From positions 1-34,544 of the forward strand of contig CAJBME010000340.1 of the NCBI GenBank assembly GCA_903954065.1: 34,544 nucleotides of DNA, read 5' to 3'. The position numbers and the translations under genes are program-made. Shown in pieces: positions 17,301-23,915 of the stretch. The notes beneath the pieces were generated by a model, which saw only the letters and a list, made by a program, of their open reading frames with translations, had not been told where the DNA came from and did not search any database. This DNA comes from an uncultured bacterium (GTDB lineage Bacteria; Verrucomicrobiota; Verrucomicrobiia; Verrucomicrobiales; V1-33). Position 1 is the first letter of the stretch. The number at the start of each line of letters is the position of its first letter.

Positions 17301-18882
17301 GCACCGGCGGCGACCCAATCATGAGCGCCACTTCATTGCCATCACCCGTGTTGCCATTCAACCTCGTCGCATACCGCCCCCACGCCAAGGCCGCGGATCC
17401 TCCCGCCTCCGGACGCACCCAAGCCTCCGTCGTTGATGACTGATCACCGAATGGATAGGTCATGATATGATCACCCCCATTCACCCCCTGCCCACGGCGA
17501 AACCGGCGCGCCGCCCCCACCAATCCCGGCACAACCGTCGATCCCGCATTTTCAGGCGTCAACGCCCCGGCCTCGTCCCGCAACGACTCACCCAAATGCA
17601 AGACACTGGCATACCCGTAACGCGGTGAAAAAACTTCTTCCCCCCGAGACGCATCCAACGCCTCCGCACACCCCCAATGCATCGTGAATTCCTGCATCGC
17701 ATTCCCCTCGACCACCGGAAATAAAACCCACACACTCGCCGCACCCCGCCCCGCATCCCACTCGTCAATCTGATGGGAAAGTAATTCCCCATTCATCGAA
17801 AACCGCACATCCTCCCCGCCCGGCCGAGCTTGGTTAAAATCAAAGGTCCCGCGGTCGAGCCGCACCAACACCGGAAAATTTTCCAGTCGCGCCGAGGTCG
17901 GCAGATTCGCTCCCTCCGGCGTCGTGAGCACACACAGGGAACCGGAATATTTCCACTTTGATAAATCCGCCGCCCGCTCTCCCGCCTCAAGGAACTTCCG
18001 GGCCACCAGCCACTTCAAACATCCCGCCTGCCAGGCGTCCCACATCGACCCTTGATACCCGTTTAATCCATGATCTCCGGAGGGAAGTTCCAAGTATTCG
18101 CTCGGCACTTTCTGGGCTTGCAACGCCTCGTAAAATAAACGGCTGTGATCCGGCGGCACCACCCGGTCATCAAGTGCATGCGCCAAATACACCGGCGGCG
18201 TGCGCGCAGTCACCTGCTTTTCATTCGAAAATTCCTCCATCATCGCAGCCGCCGGGTCGGGCCCGAGCAGGTTCGCCCGCGATCCCGTATGCGCCTTGTC
18301 CCCCATGGTAATGACCGGATACACTAAAACCGCAAAGTCAGGACGACATCCGACTCGCTCAATAGGATCGTCCGCCCCCGCCACCCCGTCATCAAAATGA
18401 GTAGCCGCCGTCGAGGCCAGATGCCCACCGGCCGAAAACCCAATGATCCCGACTTTGCTCGGATCACAATTCCATGACTGGCTGCGCACCCGCGCGGTTC
18501 GCAGCGCGCGCTGCGCATCCAACAACGGAACCCACGGCCGTCCCTTAGGGAGTCGATATTCAAGCACCACTCCAGTAATACCGTGACCATTCAGCCACTC
18601 GGCAATCCCCGATCCTTCGCCACCGGTCACCAACCCGCCATACCCCCCGCCCGGACAAATAACCATCACCACCCCGTTCGGAACCGCCGGTCGATACACC
18701 GTCAAAAAAGCACCTTCCTGTGCGTCCCCGTTCTGCTCACCCCCCACCGGCGCCGCCCCCGCCCACAACGCCATCCGCTCCGGAACCACCCCGTCCGCCG
18801 CCACCACCAAGGCACCAGTCGAAAAATAAATCATCAAGGCCAGAAACCCCGAAAAGAAAACCGAAACAGTGCACTTCATCAT
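14323..18882 (-). CDS. Fusion of alpha/beta-hydrolase esterase, DUF2341/LamG, SGNH acetylesterase and HExxH metallopeptidase-like domain
   Basis: 1519 residues, signal peptide at 1-29 (FFSGFLALMIYFSTGALVVAA). Domains: (1) alpha/beta hydrolase of the acetyl-xylan-esterase/BD-FAE kind, about 35-298, with oxyanion-type PGGGYGGL (77-84), nucleophile GFSAGGH (Ser150), acid in HALDDRVVP (Asp238/239) and GDHGL (His271). (2) DUF2341 (310-405) and LamG (420-620, with THLAATYDAGVSSLYVNGR). (3) Ig-like segments (635-820). (4) SASA-type SGNH esterase (about 840-1180), with IIQGQSNA (Ser936), LWHQGENN (1061-1068) and GLCHF (His1158). (5) After a beta segment, a C-terminal domain (1297-1519) with HELAH (1420-1424) and EYFAELTEAVF (1477-1487), the layout of zinc peptidases of the anthrax-lethal-factor-like type. 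The frame is uninterrupted, so the fusion is real unless the assembly is wrong. It is the first gene of the operon. A secreted glycan deacetylase is likely; peptidase activity is inferred. Confidence 0.9.
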   Translation of the reverse strand: MMKCTVSVFFSGFLALMIYFSTGALVVAADGVVPERMALWAGAAPVGGEQNGDAQEGAFLTVYRPAVPNGVVMVICPGGGYGGLVTGGEGSGIAEWLNGHGITGVVLEYRLPKGRPWVPLLDAQRALRTARVRSQSWNCDPSKVGIIGFSAGGHLASTAATHFDDGVAGADDPIERVGCRPDFAVLVYPVITMGDKAHTGSRANLLGPDPAAAMMEEFSNEKQVTARTPPVYLAHALDDRVVPPDHSRLFYEALQAQKVPSEYLELPSGDHGLNGYQGSMWDAWQAGCLKWLVARKFLEAGERAADLSKWKYSGSLCVLTTPEGANLPTSARLENFPVLVRLDRGTFDFNQARPGGEDVRFSMNGELLSHQIDEWDAGRGAASVWVLFPVVEGNAMQEFTMHWGCAEALDASRGEEVFSPRYGYASVLHLGESLRDEAGALTPENAGSTVVPGLVGAARRFRRGQGVNGGDHIMTYPFGDQSSTTEAWVRPEAGGSAALAWGRYATRLNGNTGDGNEVALMIGSPPVPSWASDGPAGVAGLEPLALGQWTHLAATYDAGVSSLYVNGRLVGSHRHPAAMSMMNDVQLTLGGMRGEYAYVGDMDEVRVSRRAHSADWLRAHYENQKPRQSLVGILRSPGNEFSVTPAALTVPEGGTATVTAQAGGARKIYWILKEGDAETIVAVDRLAYELEAGRLAGDRRATLQLKAVYDDGVKVLNVPVTMTEAIPEPVVSLRAPASWNGRDTIEIVPVITNLEAMTAAGAGVLRYAWSVHGGAVIKHVASDRLVLHRSQFSGMISVRLVLDNGGSGTAADVRLEVIEPAGDEWVVRTPERDEHPEEGQFYARNDRNHGLLHDRGRVEAGVEEVFLKLYGAGRALVHQESQPPAADGGYAFAIPLAPGLVRYTAVFGTRSGGVETVVRTAGGLVCGDVYIIQGQSNAEATGPNNGPAEDEPVAGDEWIRSYGNQYDGTGRGAWGQAVRTHIWGRPDYGNHQIGAWGMVLARRLVETYKIPICIMNGAVGGTRIDQHQRDDARPDDPSTLYGRLLSRLRAARLTHGVRAVLWHQGENNQGAASPTGDYDWKTYQQYFIDLTAAWKQDYPNIQNYYVWQIWPSGCNMGGTHAGDMLLEVQRTLPSLYSNLRIMSTMGIVSGSSGRGLCHFDLEGYAQIAELMSPLLEQDHYGWMPEQEVTAPSLRSAVFTSEARDEIVLDFGQPMVWHDGMERLIYFGRDVAPVRAGRSEGYTIRLQLAGRSEATVIGYLSGRDWDGSPVNLWRGRNGVPALAFCDVPVTAADEKGQKMVRLLPQSPDGYETRTVEGWTVHLSDELRARHPEAVEAAMPLLQRQLQEICRVVPAPVRARLQLVPLWFSSEYSLVPGRAEYHPGADWLQANGRNPAMVKGVEFTNARIFERETSRMPNFALHELAHAYHDRELGFDDPSIMAAFEQAKERKLYDRVARRHGQGRPETMEPAYAMTNQMEYFAELTEAVFSTNDFYPFTRDELAAHDPVGMAAVLKAWKVAP

Positions 18883-19460
18883 AGAGCCGGAAGAAATTCA
18901 CGGATCCTCAGGCCCGCCGCTGACCGCCAGCCCAAAATTCACCGCCCATGATCAAGGCACGGCCCGCAAATAAAAACAACCCCGAATCCCGCCGCACCCC
19001 GCACCGGGGCCACCGCAAATAACGTTGTTTTTTCACTGAGCCTTAGCGAATAGCCGTGGTCGCACGAACAAAAACGTAGGGCACGGCGGCGAAGCGGTCG
19101 CCTCGGGAAAGGTCAGCGCCTAGATTTCGTCCGGTGACGGATAGGCGGCGATTCCGCCTTACCCTCGACGACGCCCCGAGAACCCGTTCCCGTAAAGCCG
19201 CAATCCCCTCCGCCAACGAAAGCAGGCGGGGAGTGATCTTAAATTGTGGCTCCTAAGGCACGTGATAAGTCAAGGCTAAGTCCAGTTATCAGTCAAGCGG
19301 CTCAATTCTCCGGTGAAGGCTTCCGCACCGGACACCCTGCACCACGCACCCCCCGACCAACAGAAAGCTAACCGGAGGCGCTGCCGCCCCCAGCTCAGCC
19401 TTTCCGGATCTTCCTCCCAGAGGCTACCACCAACGTGGTCGCCACCGAAGCGACTACGGC
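18883..19460. other. 578-base region without a gene, upstream of the esterase operon
   Basis: Lies between gyrA's stop (19461) and the start of the 1519-residue gene (18882), both on the minus strand, so it should hold the operon promoter. I could not pick a convincing -35/-10 pair. It contains three short hairpins: CCCCG-CAC-CGGGG at 18997-19009, GGCGA-AGCGG-TCGCC at 19088-19102 and AGGCGG-CGATT-CCGCCT at 19143-19159. The latter two fall in a GC-rich patch (about 19070-19200) that reads like an intergenic repeat element. No tRNA or protein was recognised. Confidence 0.5.
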
Positions 19461-22205
19461 TCAAGCTTCAGACTCAGGCGCCGACGAAGACTCTTCTCCT
19501 GGGGCCACTTCCCCTGGGGCAGCTTCCACCGATGTCCCGTCCACCGATGTCCCGTCCACCGATGTCCCGTCCACCGATGTCCCGTCCACCGGAACTTCGT
19601 CCACCGGAACCTCTTCATCCCCTTCCACTCGTGGCACCCGCGCAATGTCTTGCAAGGCTTCGCCCTCGCGCAGGTTAATCAGGCGCACGCCCTGCGCATT
19701 GCGGCCGGTCTCGCGGATTTGATCGACAGGAATACGTACGCTCTGACCGGTATTGGTCATCAGCATCAGGTCATCGCTATCATGAACGCAGAGCGCGCCA
19801 ACGACACGACCGGTTTTTTCAGTGACATTCATGGTCCGCACGCCCTTGCCGCCGCGCGTTTGCAGCCGGTATTCATCAAAGTGGGTGCGTTTACCCAGCC
19901 CGTTTTCGGCGGCGACCAACAACATCCCGGTCGGATCCATGATCGAAAGACTGACCACAAAATCATCGCCGGCTGGCTTGATGCCCCACACGCCAGTGGC
20001 CGTCCGGCCCATCGCCCGGATGCCGCTTTCCTGACAGCGCAGACTGAGCCCCTGCGAGGTGACAAAAACCAGCTCATCAGAGCCATTGGTCAGTTCCACT
20101 CCGATCAGAGTATCGCCTTCCTCAATGTTAATGGCGTTGATCCCCGCCTTACGGACGTTCCTGAAGTCCCACAACGCCGTCTTTTTGACAACCCCCACCT
20201 TGGTGGCAAAAACCACAAAACGATCTTCCCGCCAGATGGTACTATCTTCCTCACTCTGCGCCTCGAGCCGGAGAACCGCCGCAATCTTTTCGTCGGCCTG
20301 CAGGTTGAGCATGTTCTTGATCGAACGACCTCTCGCCACCCGCGGCATTTCCGGAATCTGATACACCCGCTCCACGTAGACCCGTCCCGCATTGGTGAAA
20401 AACATCAAGACATCATGCGCATTCGCCGTGATGAGACGTTCGACAAAATCTCCCGGCTCGTCCTCGTTATCTGACTCGCGGATGGCCATGCCTTTCAGCC
20501 CTTTGCCCCCACGATTTTGCGCACGATACTCGCTGGTCAGCGTGCGCTTGATATACCCGCGATGACTCAGCGTGATGATCGCCGGCTCGTTGGCAATCAG
20601 GTCCGTAATATTGATTTCGCCCTCTTCGACGGCAAAATCTGTGCGCCGCGGCGTAGCATACTTGGCCTTCACCGCCAGCAATTCGGAGCGAATGATAGCC
20701 AGCACACGTTCTTCGCGCGCCAGAATGTCCATCAAATCTTTGATCGTCTCCAACAGCGTCCCGTATTCGTCGATCACCTTCCGGCGATCCAGCGCCGTCA
20801 ATTGATACAACCGCAACTCTAGAATATGCTCGACTTGGCGGTCGGTGAAAACATATCGATCCCCCACCACACTCGCCTGGCCGCGGATCAGAATCCCGAT
20901 CTGCTCTGCCGCTTCCGTGGTAAATTCATACGCTTTCAGGCGGCTGCGCGCCTCGTCCCGGTTGTTGGAATCCCGAATGATCTTGATGAAATCATCCAAC
21001 CGGTCGAGCGCCAACAAATACGCCTCCAGCTTTTCCGCGTCACGCTCAGCCACCGCCAACAGCCAACGAGTGCGCCGGATCACCACCTCCCGGCGGTGCT
21101 CAAGATAAATAGTGAGCGCATGCTTGAGATTGAGCAGGCGCGGACGGCGGTTATCGATCGCCAGCATGTTGACGGCGAACGATGTCTCGAGCGCCGTATG
21201 CTGAAAAAGATTATTGATGATGACCTGCGGGCGGGCGTCTTTTTTCAGCTCCACCACTACCCGGGTCCGATCGTCCGACTCGTCGCGCACCCCGCTAATT
21301 TCCGGCAGGATTTTTTCATTGGCGAGGGCCGCAATTCGCTTCACCAGCTCCGCCCGGTTCACCGCATACGGAATCTCCGTAATGATGATCACCTCGCGCC
21401 CAGACTTCGTTTCTTCCACCGAGCACCGCCCCCGCACTTTAACCGATCCGCGGCCACCATGAAGATACTCGCGCGTCCCCTTCATGCCGTAAATCACGCA
21501 GCCCGTCGGAAAATCAGGCCCCTTCACATGACGCATCAACGCCTCAACCGTCAGACTTGGGTCGTCAATCAACGCGCACACCGCATCAATCACCTCCCCC
21601 AAATTGTGCGGCGGAATATTGGTGGCCATGCCCACCGCAATACCCGTCCCACCGTTGACCAATAAATTCGGAAAAGCACTCGGCAACACCGTCGGCTCCG
21701 ACCGCGTGTCATCATAGTTGGGAACAAAATCCACCGTCCCCTTCTCCATGTCATCCATCAACACCGCCCCCAACGGAGCCAACTTGGCCTCCGTATACCT
21801 CATCGACGCCGGCGGGTCGCCTTCCACACTGCCAAAGTTACCCTGCCCGCGGATCAACATCTCCCGCATGGCCCACGGCTGCGCCATGTGCACCAAAGTC
21901 GGGTAAATCGCCTGGTCCCCGTGCGGATGGTAGTTACCCATCGTCTCACCTACAATCTTCGCACACTTGACTTCCTTCTTCGTCGGCCACACCCCCAGCT
22001 CACTCATCGCAAAAAGAATCCGGCGCTGGCTCGGCTTCAACCCGTCCCGCGCATCAGGCAAGGCCCGGGAAATGATGACCGACATCGAATAATCCAAAAA
22101 GGAGGTCTTCATTTCCTCCTGCACGGCAATCGGCTCGATGCGGCCCGCACCGGGTGAAGGAGGCAGTGGCTGCGGGCTGGGGGCTGGCGGGTCTTGGTCG
22201 CTCAC
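19461..22205 (-). CDS. gyrA: DNA gyrase subunit A
   Basis: 914 residues from a GTG start at 22205; the codon falls just before a Pro-rich leader and the universal EEMKTSFLDYSMSVI block. The subunit cuts and rejoins DNA with Tyr137 in ASMRYTEAKL. The quinolone-region motif is HPHGDQAIYPTLV (93-105): Gln98 and Pro102 stand where E. coli has Ser83 and Asp87. The GyrA box is QNRGGKG (about 562), close to the consensus Q-R-R-G-G-R-G, and supports gyrase rather than topoisomerase IV. Beta-pinwheel blades follow. The tail is acidic and holds repeated VDGTS units encoded by a 15-bp tandem repeat. gyrB is not in the window. The gene follows the DEAD-box helicase by 147 bases on the same strand. Confidence 0.96.
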   Translation of the reverse strand: MSDQDPPAPSPQPLPPSPGAGRIEPIAVQEEMKTSFLDYSMSVIISRALPDARDGLKPSQRRILFAMSELGVWPTKKEVKCAKIVGETMGNYHPHGDQAIYPTLVHMAQPWAMREMLIRGQGNFGSVEGDPPASMRYTEAKLAPLGAVLMDDMEKGTVDFVPNYDDTRSEPTVLPSAFPNLLVNGGTGIAVGMATNIPPHNLGEVIDAVCALIDDPSLTVEALMRHVKGPDFPTGCVIYGMKGTREYLHGGRGSVKVRGRCSVEETKSGREVIIITEIPYAVNRAELVKRIAALANEKILPEISGVRDESDDRTRVVVELKKDARPQVIINNLFQHTALETSFAVNMLAIDNRRPRLLNLKHALTIYLEHRREVVIRRTRWLLAVAERDAEKLEAYLLALDRLDDFIKIIRDSNNRDEARSRLKAYEFTTEAAEQIGILIRGQASVVGDRYVFTDRQVEHILELRLYQLTALDRRKVIDEYGTLLETIKDLMDILAREERVLAIIRSELLAVKAKYATPRRTDFAVEEGEINITDLIANEPAIITLSHRGYIKRTLTSEYRAQNRGGKGLKGMAIRESDNEDEPGDFVERLITANAHDVLMFFTNAGRVYVERVYQIPEMPRVARGRSIKNMLNLQADEKIAAVLRLEAQSEEDSTIWREDRFVVFATKVGVVKKTALWDFRNVRKAGINAINIEEGDTLIGVELTNGSDELVFVTSQGLSLRCQESGIRAMGRTATGVWGIKPAGDDFVVSLSIMDPTGMLLVAAENGLGKRTHFDEYRLQTRGGKGVRTMNVTEKTGRVVGALCVHDSDDLMLMTNTGQSVRIPVDQIRETGRNAQGVRLINLREGEALQDIARVPRVEGDEEVPVDEVPVDGTSVDGTSVDGTSVDGTSVEAAPGEVAPGEESSSAPESEA
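19525..19614 (-). repeat. 15-bp coding tandem repeat in the gyrA tail
   Basis: On the + strand the unit is TCCACCGATGTCCCG: four exact copies at 19525-19584, then two diverged copies to 19614. On the coding strand it encodes repeated VDGTS, continuing into VDEVPVDG, within the acidic C-terminal extension. A change of whole units keeps the frame, so the tail length may vary between strains. Confidence 0.95.
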
Positions 22206-22352
22206 GGTCTGTAGGTTCGAATTCTATTAACAGTAAAGGGTCAACTCTGGAGAGCAGGCCAGCTGATGCAAGCCTTCGCACTCCCAGAGAGAGTCTAATT
22301 TCATGCGCCTCTTCACAGCCCAAAAAGGACCTCCAAGGCCACCAGCAAGTCA

Positions 22353-23732
22353 CTAATAACGCCCCCGCGGCGCCGACCCCCGCCCCCTCCCACCACCGCT
22401 AGCTCCGCCGCCGCTCGCTCCACCGCCACCGCCACCGCCACCGCCACCGCGACGCCCTCCGAAGGTCCGTTCATCCGACGAAAACCGCGGCGACGCCTCA
22501 CCCCGCCCGCCTCCAGGCGGCCGCGACGCCCCGCGACCCTGCCCCCGACCGCCACCGCGCGGCGGCGCGGGTGGTGCTGGCGGAGCCGGAGCCGAGAAAT
22601 CAAATCCATCCGGTCTTTTCCGGACCAACCCGCGGCCAATAAATCGTTCGAGTGCCCTCAGCGCGGTCGTATCCTCGCTGGTAATAAAACTGATGGCATC
22701 CCCAATGGCCTGAGCGCGGCCGGTCCGGCCGATCCGGTGGACGTAATCTTCCGGCTGCGGCGGAAAATCGTAGTTGATGACATGAGAGATGCCATCGACG
22801 TCGATCCCCCGGGCCGCGATATCGGTGGCTACCAGAACACGGACGGCGCCGGATTTGAAATCTTTAAGCGCTTTGAGCCGCTGGCCTTGCGAGCGATTCG
22901 AGTGCAGGGTAGCCGTTGTGATGCCTTTGGCTTCCAAGCTGCGGGCGATCCGGTCGGCCCCGTGTTTCATGCGAGAAAAGACCAGCACCATGTTCAATTC
23001 CGGGTCGCGCAGAAGGTGCAGCAACAACGCTGGCTTCAGGTGCTTGGGAACTTCGTAGACGAACTGGGTGACGGTCTCGGCCGGATTCGAGCGTCGACCG
23101 ATTTGAATCGTCTTGGGAGCATGCTGAAACTCATGCGTGAGGCGCTCGATTTCCGATGACAGCGTCGCCGAAAACAACAGCGTCTGGCGCCTCTTCGGTA
23201 GAGCCCTGACAATTTGCCGGATGGCCGGCAAAAACCCCATGTCCAACATCCGGTCCGCCTCATCAAGAACCAGATGCTGCAACCCTTGAAAATCGGCATA
23301 CCCCTGGCCCATCAAATCCAGCAACCGCCCCGGAGTCGCCACAATCACCTCGGTTCCAAGACGCAGCGCCCGGATTTGCGGACGCTCCCCCACCCCGCCA
23401 TAAACCATGGCCACATTCAAAGGCACATGCTTGGCATACGCACGCAGGTTTTCCTCAATCTGCACCACCAGCTCACGCGTGGGCGCCAGAATCAAAGTCT
23501 TCATTCCACCCGGCCGCTGAGAGCCGCCCGCTTTGGGATGCAGCATCAACGAAAGTATCGGCAGCGTGAAAGCCGCCGTCTTGCCAGTGCCAGTCTGAGC
23601 AATACCCGTCAGGTCGCGACCAGTCAGAATTTCGGGAATCGCCGCCGCCTGAATAGGCGTCGGCTCAGTGTAACCCGCTTCTTGAACGGCTTGGAGAATG
23701 CGGTCGTCAAGACCGAGGGCGCGAAATGGCAT
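22353..23732 (-). CDS. rhlE: DEAD-box ATP-dependent RNA helicase, RhlE-like
   Basis: 459 residues with all family motifs in order: Q motif (YTEPTPIQ, 21-28), AQTGTGKT (45-52), APTREL (83-88), TPGRL (133-137), DEAD (157-160), SAT (188-190), then the second RecA domain with VATDIAARGIDVD and HRIGRTGRA. The core ends near residue 375. The tail of about 80 residues is Gly/Arg-rich with a ten-Gly run and RGRG/RGRY units, suited to RNA binding; it is partly encoded by a (CCACCG)5 array. RhlE proteins unwind short RNA duplexes in ribosome assembly and RNA decay. Assignment to RhlE rather than another bacterial DEAD helicase rests on the short core plus basic Gly-rich tail. The only SD-like sequence (GAGGT) abuts the ATG and is poorly spaced. 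Confidence 0.93.
   Translation of the reverse strand: MPFRALGLDDRILQAVQEAGYTEPTPIQAAAIPEILTGRDLTGIAQTGTGKTAAFTLPILSLMLHPKAGGSQRPGGMKTLILAPTRELVVQIEENLRAYAKHVPLNVAMVYGGVGERPQIRALRLGTEVIVATPGRLLDLMGQGYADFQGLQHLVLDEADRMLDMGFLPAIRQIVRALPKRRQTLLFSATLSSEIERLTHEFQHAPKTIQIGRRSNPAETVTQFVYEVPKHLKPALLLHLLRDPELNMVLVFSRMKHGADRIARSLEAKGITTATLHSNRSQGQRLKALKDFKSGAVRVLVATDIAARGIDVDGISHVINYDFPPQPEDYVHRIGRTGRAQAIGDAISFITSEDTTALRALERFIGRGLVRKRPDGFDFSAPAPPAPPAPPRGGGRGQGRGASRPPGGGRGEASPRFSSDERTFGGRRGGGGGGGGGGASGGGASGGGRGRGSAPRGRY
22420..22449. repeat. (CCACCG)5 hexanucleotide array in the helicase tail
   Basis: Five head-to-tail CCACCG units on the + strand, encoding the poly-Gly run of the helicase tail on the minus strand. 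Hexamer changes preserve the frame. Confidence 0.9.
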
Positions 23733-23870
23733 GACCTCACCGTCGCAGAGAAATCACCACTCTGCACCTCTTATACACAACTGAACGCCAATTTACTTGA
23801 ACACAGAAAAGAGGAGGCCCCAGATCATCCTAAAACCCACACGCCGGACCAGAACGCCGACGTGCGCCGG

Positions 23871-23894
23871 GCCACCGCCACCGCCACCGCCACC
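23871..23894. repeat. (GCCACC)4 hexanucleotide array between sialidase and helicase genes
   Basis: Four GCCACC units, the same hexamer as in the helicase tail, lying 22 bases past the sialidase stop and about 140 bases upstream of the helicase start. Noncoding as annotated. Confidence 0.85.
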
Positions 23895-23915
23895 AGCACG
23901 CCCGCCCGCGCACAG

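Noticed and set aside
22206..22232. GGTTCGAATTC, resembling a tRNA T-loop
   Set aside because: No flanking T-stem, acceptor stem or anticodon arm can be folded around it.
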